Positions 26,718-35,795 of a stretch of 64,000 nt of DNA are shown here, in pieces (within the stretch, counting starts at the first letter, position 1; each line of letters begins with the position of its first letter). Source of the stretch: Candidatus Nitrosocaldus schleperae (GTDB lineage Archaea > Thermoproteota > Nitrososphaeria > Nitrososphaerales > Nitrosocaldaceae); contig JABXGR010000003.1 of assembly GCA_013538805.1 (NCBI GenBank), forward strand, positions 62,001 to 126,000, written 5' to 3'. A program made the position numbers and the translations under genes. The notes beneath the pieces are model-generated. The model had not been told where the DNA came from and searched no databases. It worked only from the letters and a program-made list of their open reading frames with translations.

Positions 26718-27410
26718 ATGAATATCACAACCATGGCTAAGATGCTTGAATCTGTAGTATATGATAATGTAAGGAATGGTATGATAATAGGTCTTGGTTC
26801 TGGCAGAACAGTTGCAGCCCTTCTAGATGTACTTGCAAGGCTGAGTAGAAGTGTTAGCATAGATATGGAAAGTATAAGGTTCATACCAACATCACTCCAG
26901 ATAAAGATGAAGGCTGAGGAACTCAAGATGAGTATAGGGGATGAGTCACTCATCCCTAGCATAGATCTTGTATTAGATGGTGCAGATCAGATAGATGCTA
27001 ATAACCTAGTTATGATAAAGGGTGGGGGAGGTGCATTGCTTAGGGAGAAGGTGCTCATGTATGCAGCAAGGAAGGTTGTGATACTTGCAGATGAGAGCAA
27101 GTATGTTGATAAGCTTACACTTCCCATACCCATAGAGGTAGTACCATATGCAAGAGCATATGTTAGCAGTACGCTAAGGAGCATACATGCAGAACCCCAT
27201 GTTAGAGTCAATGATAGAGGCTACCCTGTCATGACTGAGAATGGGAATATAATAATAGATACTGCATTTAGTAGCATAGAAGATCCCTATAGCCTTGAGC
27301 ATAGGCTGAAATGCATACCAGGAGTTGTTGAGGTTGGGTTATTTAGCAAGGTTGCAGATCTATACTATAAGGCAAGGGGAGATGGAGGGTTCGATGTTAT
27401 AAGTAGATGA
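26718..27410 (+). CDS. rpiA: ribose-5-phosphate isomerase A
   Basis: Interconverts ribose-5-phosphate and ribulose-5-phosphate. 230 residues. Motifs GLGSGRTVAALLDVL (phosphate binding), DGADQID with the catalytic Asp, and KGGGGALLREKVL with the catalytic Glu and Lys are all present. The 3' end overlaps the converging hydantoinase-like gene by 14 bases. Confidence 0.95.
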   Translation: MNITTMAKMLESVVYDNVRNGMIIGLGSGRTVAALLDVLARLSRSVSIDMESIRFIPTSLQIKMKAEELKMSIGDESLIPSIDLVLDGADQIDANNLVMIKGGGGALLREKVLMYAARKVVILADESKYVDKLTLPIPIEVVPYARAYVSSTLRSIHAEPHVRVNDRGYPVMTENGNIIIDTAFSSIEDPYSLEHRLKCIPGVVEVGLFSKVADLYYKARGDGGFDVISR

Positions 27411-28827
27411 ATCTAGAAGGTCTCCTTGCAATATACCTACCATAGCCCTTCTCCCCTACAACCATACCATCCTCCATAACAACCTTGCCTCTAACTATTG
27501 TGTATATTGGCCAACCTCTCAGCATTAACCCATCATATATAGTGTAATCAGAGTAAGAGCATAGCAACTCTGGGCTTACCCTTTGCTCTTTATCAAGATC
27601 TACGAGCACTATATCTGCATCACTACCAACTGCTATAGAACCTTTACCTTCAAGCCCAAATATCCTTGCTGCGTTGAGGCTTGTAAGTTCTACAAGCCTC
27701 TCAAGGGTTATCCTGCCCTTGTTGACACCCTCGCTAAGCATAACAGGAAGTATCGTTGCTATGCCAGGGAAACCTGCAAGGGCTGACCATACATCATCAT
27801 TATTACTACTACTCAACTTCATATCAAGTCTGTTTGCTACATGATCACTACCTATGCAGTCTATCAAGCCATTACTTACTGCATCCCATACCATTGCAAC
27901 ATCATCCTTACTCCTCAATGGAGGCACAACCTTACCTCTGAGATCAAAGCAATGAGTATGCGTTAAGTAATGGGGGCATGTCTCAACATAAACCTTGCTT
28001 GAACCATTCCTTCTTCTTTTATTTTCTGCAAGTACCTGAAGAGCCTTTGATGAGCCAACATGTACTATGTAGATGCTTGCACCATACCTCCTTGCTACAT
28101 CTGTAACATAGGCTATTGCCTTCTCTTCAGCCTCTGCTGGTCTAGCATCGCTCCATGCCTTAAGCCCATTCAAGCCCTGCTCCTTAACCCTCTTCATCTC
28201 CCTAGAGCATATCTCAGGATCCTCAGCATGTACAAGTGTTATGCATGAGAGCATTGCTGCTCTTGCTATTGCAGCCTCAACCATCTCCTGCGTAGTATTA
28301 ACTTTGCCATATACTAGAGTATCTGAGTATGGATCTATATCCATGTATATGCCTCCAATATCTCCCCTCAAGTTCATGTACACCTTGAATGATGTTATCC
28401 CTTTACCAACACAGAACTCCATCTCATCCAGATGCTCATCAAGGAGTATAGATGCATGGTAAGCATAATCAACTAGATGTGAACCTTTGCTAGCCTCTAG
28501 ATGCATATCTAGCTTTGCCCTATAGGATGAGTAGAGTCTTAGCATACGCATCATAGTTGTTACACCCCCAACAGCAGCAGATCTAGACTCAGTCTCTGCA
28601 GCCTTGTCTATTGGTGTGAATACTCCATAGTGTACGTGTGGATCTATTGCACCAGGTATTACATATACCCCTGGCTTAGATGCATCTATGCTTACATCTG
28701 CATCAACCCTATCCCTAGTTAGACTCTTAACCTTACCATCATCAACAACTATGTTAGCATCAACCACCCCTACGCCTGGGATGACAACCCTAGCATCCCT
28801 TATCAGCATATCAGCAACAGTAGTCAT
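27397..28827 (-). CDS. dihydroorotase/hydantoinase-family cyclic amidohydrolase
   Basis: 476 residues of the amidohydrolase superfamily. Metal ligands: HVH in PGAIDPHVHYG near residue 64, a carboxylated Lys candidate in ITSFKVYMN near residue 146, His in LVHAED and IVHVGS, and Asp in CIGSDHVAN. The FKxYM motif and overall length favour dihydropyrimidinase/hydantoinase-like or type I dihydroorotase proteins. I cannot decide the substrate; no pyr genes are adjacent. Residues near 338-345 include a Ser/Asn insert. Confidence 0.8.
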   Translation of the reverse strand: MTTVADMLIRDARVVIPGVGVVDANIVVDDGKVKSLTRDRVDADVSIDASKPGVYVIPGAIDPHVHYGVFTPIDKAAETESRSAAVGGVTTMMRMLRLYSSYRAKLDMHLEASKGSHLVDYAYHASILLDEHLDEMEFCVGKGITSFKVYMNLRGDIGGIYMDIDPYSDTLVYGKVNTTQEMVEAAIARAAMLSCITLVHAEDPEICSREMKRVKEQGLNGLKAWSDARPAEAEEKAIAYVTDVARRYGASIYIVHVGSSKALQVLAENKRRRNGSSKVYVETCPHYLTHTHCFDLRGKVVPPLRSKDDVAMVWDAVSNGLIDCIGSDHVANRLDMKLSSSNNDDVWSALAGFPGIATILPVMLSEGVNKGRITLERLVELTSLNAARIFGLEGKGSIAVGSDADIVLVDLDKEQRVSPELLCSYSDYTIYDGLMLRGWPIYTIVRGKVVMEDGMVVGEKGYGRYIARRPSRFIYL

Positions 28828-28887
28828 ACCTTTCCCATCATCACCTAATCATTAAAGGTATTTATTTATGCAACACTTACGAAGGAT

Positions 28888-29766
28888 ATGCTCCTATCAA
28901 GGATAAAGGATGGTGATGCTGTTGTTGTGCCAGGTGTGTATGATGCTCTAAGCGCAAAGATAGCAGAGCAGGTTGGGTTTGATGCTGTATTCCAGTCAGG
29001 GTATAGTGTTGCTGCAAGTATGCTAGGGCTTCCAGATTATGGGCTGTTGAATGCAAACGAGGTCATTGAGCAGGCTAGAAGGATAGCAGCAGCAGTCTCA
29101 ATACCCCTAATAGTCGATATAGATACTGGGTATGGGAATGCCTTGAACGTTAGAAGGGTTGTTCAAGAACTTGAGAGGGCAGGGGCAAAGGGTATATTCC
29201 TTGAGGATCAGGTATGGCCCAAGCGTTGTGGGCATATGCAGGGCAAGCAGGTCATAGCAGTTGAGGAGTACATGCAGAAGCTCTATGCTGCTCTAGATGC
29301 AAGGAGTAGCAAAGAGTTCATTATAGTTGCTAGGACTGATGCATTAGAGCCATTGGGGATAGATGAGGCAATAGATAGGGCAAATAGATATGCTAAAGCA
29401 GGTGCAGATATAGTCTTCGTTGAAGCCCCTCGTAGCATTGAGGAGATGAGGAGGATATGTAGAGAGGTTAAGGCACCATTGGTAGCAAACATGATAGAGG
29501 GTGGGAGGACACCACTGCTTAGCGTAAATGAGTTGAAGTCTCTAGGCTATAGGTTCATACTATTCCCCCTTACAGCACTGCTATCAGCAGCATACGCAAT
29601 AAGGGAGATGCTCTCACTCCTCAAGGCTGATGGGCTAGTTGCTACTATCAATAGCAATAGTAGAGGTGTAGAGAGAAGGATGCTCATATTTGATGAGTTC
29701 AACAAGCTCATAGGGCTTGACAATCTTAAGAGTATAGAGGCTAGATATGCTAGACCAACATCATAG
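28888..29766 (+). CDS. isocitrate lyase/PEP mutase family lyase (methylisocitrate lyase-like)
   Basis: 292 residues. TIM-barrel with VPGVYDALSAKIAEQVGFDAVFQSGYSVA at the N-terminus, the metal-binding DIDTGYGN near residue 74 and the catalytic KRCGH loop (EDQVWPKRCGHMQGK) near residue 112. KRCGH is the isocitrate/methylisocitrate lyase signature; residues around it resemble PrpB and related C-C lyases. Whether it serves propionate metabolism, oxaloacetate decarboxylation or another reaction is open. Confidence 0.82.
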   Translation: MLLSRIKDGDAVVVPGVYDALSAKIAEQVGFDAVFQSGYSVAASMLGLPDYGLLNANEVIEQARRIAAAVSIPLIVDIDTGYGNALNVRRVVQELERAGAKGIFLEDQVWPKRCGHMQGKQVIAVEEYMQKLYAALDARSSKEFIIVARTDALEPLGIDEAIDRANRYAKAGADIVFVEAPRSIEEMRRICREVKAPLVANMIEGGRTPLLSVNELKSLGYRFILFPLTALLSAAYAIREMLSLLKADGLVATINSNSRGVERRMLIFDEFNKLIGLDNLKSIEARYARPTS

Positions 29767-29875
29767 AATGGATCTTTATAAATTATATTATAAAATATAA
29801 AGGTAGTTAAGTTTATGTATGTATAATAGATGATTAACTTACCCATAAATCATACAATGCTTATCCATCTATGAT

Positions 29876-31249
29876 ATGATGCAGGCAAGCAGGCTTGATG
29901 TGGAGGATGATGGTATTGTTATACTTGATGAGATAACTACTAGCATGGATAAACTAAGCAAGAGTGTAGATAAGAACAAGATATACATGGATGAGATGCT
30001 TGCAATACTTAATGAGCAGGCAAATGGTATAGCGAATATCTCAACTGCAGTAAGCACTATAACAAATAGTATACAGAACATATCGGTTGCACTATCAGAT
30101 ACAAGCAATATAACAGATAACCTTGCAAAGAGCAGTGCAGAGTCTGCAGATCATGCAAGGCAGGTTCTTGCTGAGGTCACAAAGATAAATGAGGTTGTTA
30201 AATCATTCAATAGCATAAACGTGGAGGTAAGGGAGAAGTTCAAGGCAATAAACAACATAGTAAAGTTCATAGATAAGGTTGCTGATAGAACCAATCTACT
30301 TGCACTCAACGCTGCTATAGAGGCAGCAAGGGCAGGAGAAGCAGGGAGAGGGTTTACTGTTGTTGCTGAGGAGGTTAGAGCATTAGCAATCGATACAGGC
30401 AAGAATGCAAATGAGATAGCAAAGATGATATCTAATATCTCAAACCTCTTTGATGCTTTAAGCAAGAGCATAGGTGAGAATGTTGAGATGCTGAACAGTA
30501 CAGTTAGGAAGGTTACTGATATACTGAATGCATTGCAATCAATTGCTGAAGGGGTGAAGAGTATAAATGAGAATATAAGGCAGATAGCAGCCTCCTCGCA
30601 AGAGGTTGCAGCAGGAAGCGAAGAGTTGACAGCAACTACAGAGCAGTTGAAGAGTTCTACAGATGCAAACATGAAGCATGTTAATGAGATCAGTATAGCG
30701 TTAAAGGATATGATTAGCATTAGCCATAACATGAGCAATCTAACAAGTAAGTTGAGGCAGATAGTGGATGTGTTCTCATGCATAGCAGATGCCTCTATAG
30801 TATCAATGACAGATGTTGAAGGCGACATAAATTATGTGAACAAGAAGTTCCTAAATGTAAGCAAGTATAGCAGGGATGAACTATATGGTCAGAACCACAG
30901 GATACTCAAATCTGGCTTCCATGATGCTAGTGTATTTGAGAGCATGTGGAGAACTATAAGCAATGGAGGTACATTCATAGGTTATGTAAGGAATAGAGCA
31001 AAGGATGGAAGCATATACTGGGTTAAGGCCGTTATAAAGCCAACATACTCTAGCAATGGCAAGATAGATGGGTATGTTGCTGTAAGGACTCCAGTAACTG
31101 AACTCATGGTAAGCCTAGGCGTTGAGGATGCAATAAGGTTGATTGCCCAAGGTAAAGCAAAGAAGGTTGATCCAAGGGTAAGAGAGTTGGTAGATGAGTT
31201 GAGGTATGGAAGGTACAGGATATACGATAACTACGCTAATGGTTACTGA
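29876..31249 (+). CDS. soluble methyl-accepting chemotaxis-like protein with C-terminal PAS domain
   Basis: 457 residues with no membrane segment. Residues 15-300 form a long coiled coil holding the MCP signalling tip [29 protein letters not shown] near residues 143-170, which contacts CheA/CheW. A PAS domain with PAC motif lies at about 305-415 ([46 protein letters not shown]), similar to Aer-type redox sensors. The usual order is reversed, with the sensor after the signalling domain. It precedes an FNR-like flavoprotein by 56 bases on the same strand. No che genes are nearby. Confidence 0.88.
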   Translation: MMQASRLDVEDDGIVILDEITTSMDKLSKSVDKNKIYMDEMLAILNEQANGIANISTAVSTITNSIQNISVALSDTSNITDNLAKSSAESADHARQVLAEVTKINEVVKSFNSINVEVREKFKAINNIVKFIDKVADRTNLLALNAAIEAARAGEAGRGFTVVAEEVRALAIDTGKNANEIAKMISNISNLFDALSKSIGENVEMLNSTVRKVTDILNALQSIAEGVKSINENIRQIAASSQEVAAGSEELTATTEQLKSSTDANMKHVNEISIALKDMISISHNMSNLTSKLRQIVDVFSCIADASIVSMTDVEGDINYVNKKFLNVSKYSRDELYGQNHRILKSGFHDASVFESMWRTISNGGTFIGYVRNRAKDGSIYWVKAVIKPTYSSNGKIDGYVAVRTPVTELMVSLGVEDAIRLIAQGKAKKVDPRVRELVDELRYGRYRIYDNYANGY

Positions 31250-31305
31250 TAGATGGAGATAGCAAACTAAGATAGCAACTAATAACATGCAGGTGAAATG
31301 TATGT

Positions 31306-31977
31306 ATGTACAAGGCTAAGATACTTGGCAAGAGGTATGTTACAGAGGCTAGGGATGTTGTTGAGGTTAGGATGAGCAAGTGCTTAAGCAGTTACAAACC
31401 TGGGCAGCATATCAGGATCTACATAGATTGTGATGATGCAAAGAGGTTCAGGGAGATGAACCTAACCTCTATACCAGATGATGACCATCTATCATTTGCA
31501 TTCAGGGTATCTGATAGCATATGGAAGAGGAGGATGATGATGCTGAAGCCCATGGATGAGGTTAGCATTAATGGTCCATATGGGATATTTACGCTCCCAG
31601 ATAAACCATCAAGGATAGGTATGATAGCCTCAGGAATAGGAGTAACACCATTAATATCAATGGTTAGGTACTCTATCAGGAAGAGCATGCATGAGATAGC
31701 ACTCTTGTACATAAATAAGGATAGAGATACTGCACCATACATAGATGAACTTGAATCACTAGCATGCAATAACTTCAGATTATTCGAACTATTCTCTTGC
31801 TCTCTCAAGGATATAGATGAATGGATCAAGGATATGAGCAAGGATGATTATGATGATAGGGTTGAGTACTGGTATGTATCTGGGGAACCTGCAAATGTTA
31901 GAGCAATAAGGCAGATGCTACTGAACTCTGGTATACAAAGCACTAGCATAAAGACTGAAGAGTTCACTGGCTATTGA
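31306..31977 (+). CDS. FAD/NAD(P)-binding oxidoreductase (ferredoxin-NADP reductase-like)
   Basis: 223 residues. The N-terminal FAD-binding barrel has YKPGQHIRIYID and GPYGIFTLP. The Rossmann domain begins with GMIASGIGVTPLISMVRYS, the nucleotide-binding signature. YVSGEPANVRAIRQML and the terminal EEFTGY complete an FNR-like fold. No iron-sulfur ligands. Downstream of the PAS chemoreceptor on the same strand, so an electron-transfer or redox-signal link is possible. Confidence 0.85.
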   Translation: MYKAKILGKRYVTEARDVVEVRMSKCLSSYKPGQHIRIYIDCDDAKRFREMNLTSIPDDDHLSFAFRVSDSIWKRRMMMLKPMDEVSINGPYGIFTLPDKPSRIGMIASGIGVTPLISMVRYSIRKSMHEIALLYINKDRDTAPYIDELESLACNNFRLFELFSCSLKDIDEWIKDMSKDDYDDRVEYWYVSGEPANVRAIRQMLLNSGIQSTSIKTEEFTGY

Positions 31978-32006
31978 TTGATCAATCAATCGATTGATTG
32001 ATCAAT
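31977..32006. terminator. 30-bp perfect palindrome between convergent genes
   Basis: Arms ATTGATCAATCAAT and ATTGATTGATCAAT around a central CG, beginning at the last base of the reductase stop codon. It separates two convergent genes and can form a cruciform or an RNA hairpin on either strand, so a bidirectional transcription end is plausible. A pyrimidine tract follows at 32013-32037. Confidence 0.5.
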
Positions 32007-32034
32007 TGATCTGCTTCCTCCCTCCCTTCCTTCC

Positions 32035-32640
32035 TTACTCATTCAACCCAGCAAGCTTATCAACTGCCCTCAACTGCTCCCTTATCTGCTCCTCATCCTC
32101 TGAGCCATAGGTTATGAGTATCCTATCCCCATCCTTTATAACATACTTATCGTACTGATCATTAAGCACTCCATTAACGTAGAACTTGAGCGTATTTGTA
32201 CCATCGTTGCAGTATGATCTACCATCATCAAGCACAAAGCAGTCCTTAGTGAACTTCATCTTCATACTCTCGAATAGGTAGCCTAGATCAACATTTGCAG
32301 CATGCCTATGTATTATGGTTCCATTGTTATTCTCAAAGTGTATGTATGGAGTTCTCAACTGGTACTTACTCTTTGAAAAGTCAACAGGCTCCTTGCCATG
32401 GATGTATAACTTGAAGACAGCATGTACATGCTCCCCAGGCGCATTTATAGGCCCAAATGCTGCAGTCCTACTCTTCTCAGCCTCAGTACGCATGTAGTAA
32501 GCATAGGATACAACTGCTGCTATACCAACTATGGCTGCTACTGCTGCTATTGCTATGAACTTGTACCTGCTCTTCCTTCTTATAATCTCTGTAGCCTTGT
32601 CCTTCTCCCTCTTGCTCCTCTCTTCCTTACCCTTATGCAC
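32035..32640 (-). CDS. membrane-anchored His-rich protein of thaumarchaeal type
   Basis: 201 residues: a basic N-terminus, one membrane helix at about residues 27-50 (YKFIAIAAVAAIVGIAAVVSYAYYM), then an extracytoplasmic domain. This domain has repeated His motifs (GEHVHAVFKLYIHG near residue 70, THIHF-like YIHFENNNGTIIHRHAANVDLGYLF near 100) and two Cys (DCFVLDDGRSYCND). From memory, proteins with this HIHA...HKHA pattern recur in ammonia-oxidising archaea. Metal binding, perhaps copper, is inference. Confidence 0.72.
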   Translation of the reverse strand: MHKGKEERSKREKDKATEIIRRKSRYKFIAIAAVAAIVGIAAVVSYAYYMRTEAEKSRTAAFGPINAPGEHVHAVFKLYIHGKEPVDFSKSKYQLRTPYIHFENNNGTIIHRHAANVDLGYLFESMKMKFTKDCFVLDDGRSYCNDGTNTLKFYVNGVLNDQYDKYVIKDGDRILITYGSEDEEQIREQLRAVDKLAGLNE

Positions 32641-32767
32641 AAGTTAGTAATCCATCAGGTATAATTTAAAGTTGTAGTGATTACAAATGCTTTATTACAT
32701 TGCCTGTGCCTGTCTAGCCTTGATCAATCCTTTTATTTAACCTGTGATGATCTGGTATAGAGATAGG

Positions 32768-34732
32768 ATGAGGGTACTTGCATTGCACTCCAACTTCATA
32801 GAGTATGAGCCTATAGAGAAGGAGATAGATCTTGCAGAAGCAGCAGAGAAAGGTAAGAGGGTAAGGCTAGATGATATACTTGTAGCATTCATAGCAGTTG
32901 AGAAGGGTGATGATGAGTCTATAGCAGAGAAGGTTAGCAATGAGATAAGAGCATGGATGAAGCGTATAGGATGTGATAGAGTGCTACTCTACCCATATGC
33001 ACATTTGAGCAGTTATCTTGCTAGGGCAGGAGATGCATTAGCCATGCTAAGTAGGATTGAGTCTATGCTGAGTACAGATGGTGTATCTGTGTACAAGGCA
33101 CCATTTGGATGGACCAAGGCATTCACCATAAGCATAAAGGGGCACCCGCTAGCAGAGCATTCCATATCACTACAGGAGCATAGCAAGGGAAGCAATGTGA
33201 AGGCTAGTAGAGAGGCTATCTCCCAAGCACTACAGAGAGAAGAGAGGCTAACATCAAGATGGTACATACTTGAGCCAGATGGTAGCAAGGTACCATTAGA
33301 GGATTATGATCTCAGCAGATACCCAAGACTCAAGATGCTTGCTGAGTATGAGGTTAAGAAGAGGAGGGAGGTTGATGAGGAGCCACCTCACGTTAGGCTT
33401 ATGAAGAGGCTAGCAATAGCAGACCATGAGCCAGCATCAGATGTAGGCAACCTAAGGTTCTATCCTAAGGGTAGGCTAATAAAATCGCTCATAGAGCAGT
33501 ATGTGACTAGGAAGGTTATAGAGTATGGGGCAGTGGAGGTTGAGACACCAATCATGTATGATGTTGAGCATCCAAGCCTTGCAAGCTACTTCAATAGGTT
33601 CCCTGCTAGGCAGTACATGATAGAGTCTGAGGGCAAGGAGTTCTTCCTCCGCTTCGCAGCATGCTTTGGACAGTTCCTGATGGCTAAGGACTTCACCATC
33701 TCCTATAGGCATCTACCCCTCAAGATATACGAACTAACAAGGTACTCATTCAGGAGGGAGAAGAGTGGGGAACTTGTAGGGTTGAGAAGGTTAAGAGCAT
33801 TTACCATGCCTGACTGCCATGCTCTCTGTAGGGATATTGAGCAGGCTAAGCAAGAGATGCTTAAGAGGCTAGAGTTATCAAAGCAGGTTATAGAGGGCTT
33901 AGGGATAAGCCTTATGGATGATGTTGAGGTAGCGATAAGGGTTACTTCGGACTTTTATAATGAGAATAGGGAGTTTATAGCAGAATTGGTGCAAAGAATA
34001 GGTAAGCCAGTACTCCTTGAGGAGTGGAGTGAGAGGTTCTTCTACTTCGTGCTTAAATGGGAGTTCAACTTTGTAGACAACATAGCAAAGGCATCAGCAC
34101 TATCAACTGATCAGATAGATGTTGAGAATGGAGCAAGGTATGGCATATACTTCGTTGATGAGGATGGTAGTAGGAGGAATCCAATAATACTGCACAACTC
34201 CCCTAGTGGAGCAGTTGAGAGGGTTATGTATGCATTGCTGGAGAAGGCATACAGGATGCAGAAGGAAGGCAAGGCACCAATGCTTCCACTATGGCTCTCT
34301 CCTACACAGGTTAGACTCATACCAGTGAGGAGTAGAGATAAGGGGGAGGATGGTGAGGAAGGAGGTAAGAGTGCTGAGAGCAGTAGTACTAGTTCTGCTA
34401 ATTATACATCATCTCTATACTTGGATTATTGTAGTAGAATAATGCATAGACTTGAGGGCTCATATATAAGGGTTGATGTTGATGATAGGGATGAGAGTGT
34501 AGGCAAGAGGATAAGGGAGGCTGAGATGGAATGGGTACCATACATAGTTGTTGTAGGCGAGAAGGAGATTACAAGCAATAGGTTGAGTGTTAGAGATAGG
34601 GTATCTGGCAAGGTTAGGGAGATGAGTGTTGAGGAACTTGAGCATGAGATAGTAAGTGCTCTGAAGGATAAGCCATACATGCCATTAAATATGCCAAGAT
34701 ATCTTAGTATGAGACCTCAGATAATGGTATGA
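32768..34732 (+). CDS. thrS: threonyl-tRNA synthetase, archaeal type
   Basis: 654 residues from ATG 32768, which gives the family start MRVLALHSNFIEYEP; GTG 32744 is less likely. The N-terminal archaeal editing domain (D-aminoacyl deacylase-like) spans residues 1-140. Class II core motifs are visible (RFPARQYMIESEGKEFFLRFAACFGQFLMAK, FRREKSGELVGLRRLRAFTMPDCHALC). The anticodon-binding domain follows after about residue 520. An acidic, Ser-rich insert (GEDGEEGGKSAESSSTSS) near residue 530 looks lineage-specific. Confidence 0.95.
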   Translation: MRVLALHSNFIEYEPIEKEIDLAEAAEKGKRVRLDDILVAFIAVEKGDDESIAEKVSNEIRAWMKRIGCDRVLLYPYAHLSSYLARAGDALAMLSRIESMLSTDGVSVYKAPFGWTKAFTISIKGHPLAEHSISLQEHSKGSNVKASREAISQALQREERLTSRWYILEPDGSKVPLEDYDLSRYPRLKMLAEYEVKKRREVDEEPPHVRLMKRLAIADHEPASDVGNLRFYPKGRLIKSLIEQYVTRKVIEYGAVEVETPIMYDVEHPSLASYFNRFPARQYMIESEGKEFFLRFAACFGQFLMAKDFTISYRHLPLKIYELTRYSFRREKSGELVGLRRLRAFTMPDCHALCRDIEQAKQEMLKRLELSKQVIEGLGISLMDDVEVAIRVTSDFYNENREFIAELVQRIGKPVLLEEWSERFFYFVLKWEFNFVDNIAKASALSTDQIDVENGARYGIYFVDEDGSRRNPIILHNSPSGAVERVMYALLEKAYRMQKEGKAPMLPLWLSPTQVRLIPVRSRDKGEDGEEGGKSAESSSTSSANYTSSLYLDYCSRIMHRLEGSYIRVDVDDRDESVGKRIREAEMEWVPYIVVVGEKEITSNRLSVRDRVSGKVREMSVEELEHEIVSALKDKPYMPLNMPRYLSMRPQIMV

Positions 34733-34747
34733 TTGCATAACCTTATA

Positions 34748-35758
34748 CTATAGCCTCCTAGCATACATAAGGATGGCCTCAAGCATAATCTTTGCTGCAA
34801 GGACCGCAGTTATACCATTATCACATGGGGGACATAGTTCAACAACATCAACGCATACTATCCTCTTACCCCTCTCTACGATGAAGTTAAGTACCTCGAG
34901 TAGATGTAATGGATGCAACCCAAATGGCTCTGGGGTACCAACACCTGGAGCAAAAGATGGATCTATAGCATCTAGGTCTATACTTATGTACAGCTTATCA
35001 TAACTTGATATCGAATCTGCAATCCTATTCTTAATCTCGCTACCTATAGTGTTACTAAATATTAAATCCCTTGCATATACTATATTCATCCTACTCTTAA
35101 TAGCATAATCCATCTCCTCCTTGCTGTACCCTCTAGCCCCTATATGCAGTACATTCCTCCCATCATCACTATTATCCTCCACTATCCTACGAAGATAGGT
35201 AGCATGGTTCAATCTACAATCGTTAAACTCATCTCTGAGATCAAAATGTGCATCGAACACAACAAGCATTGTATCAGCACTTCCATTGCTCTTAGCACTA
35301 ATACTAATACTACTACTACTGCTATTGCTACTGCTATTGCTACTACTACTACCATTATCCATACCTATACTCTTCACAATACCAGTGTATGATCCTAGGG
35401 TCAGTAGATGCTCACCTCCAAGGACTGTTACTAGCCTTCCCTTGCTACCAAGTTCGCTCATAACCTTGCTAAGCATATCAACCATAACATCTGGGCTTGT
35501 GGTACTCCTCAGATTGCCCACATCAACTAGGTTAACATCCTCAAGCGTTATACCATCTTGCATTATGGAGTTGAACTCTATGTTTGCTAATGCCTCTCTT
35601 ATAGCATCTGGGCCAAACCTTGTGCCAGGCCTGTATGATGTTGTAGAGTCGAATGGTACGCCAAGCATATAAACACTTGCACTACTACTATTACTACTAT
35701 TGCTTATACTAGCAACCCTTCCCTTGCTTAGGTATAGATCTGTATAGCCCATCGGCAA
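34748..35758 (-). CDS. speB: agmatinase/arginase family ureohydrolase
   Basis: 336 residues of the ureohydrolase family. Mn-binding motifs GGEHLLT, DAHFDLRDE and SIDLDAIDPSFAPGVGTPEP are complete. The last favours agmatinase, which makes putrescine from agmatine. A Ser/Asn run of roughly 20 residues (DNA about 35288-35347) interrupts the fold between GGEH and DAHFD, and a shorter one sits near residue 20. Next gene on the same strand is deoxyhypusine synthase, which needs a polyamine donor, so a hypusine pathway pair is likely. Confidence 0.88.
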   Translation of the reverse strand: MPMGYTDLYLSKGRVASISNSSNSSSASVYMLGVPFDSTTSYRPGTRFGPDAIREALANIEFNSIMQDGITLEDVNLVDVGNLRSTTSPDVMVDMLSKVMSELGSKGRLVTVLGGEHLLTLGSYTGIVKSIGMDNGSSSSNSSSNSSSSSISISAKSNGSADTMLVVFDAHFDLRDEFNDCRLNHATYLRRIVEDNSDDGRNVLHIGARGYSKEEMDYAIKSRMNIVYARDLIFSNTIGSEIKNRIADSISSYDKLYISIDLDAIDPSFAPGVGTPEPFGLHPLHLLEVLNFIVERGKRIVCVDVVELCPPCDNGITAVLAAKIMLEAILMYARRL

Positions 35759-35795
35759 GGCTCAGGAGTTATCCACATAAATACTTACACAGAAG

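Noticed and set aside
30151-30828. 225-residue antisense frame over the chemoreceptor
   Set aside because: It is a shadow of the strongly biased coiled-coil codons and has no ribosome site or homology.
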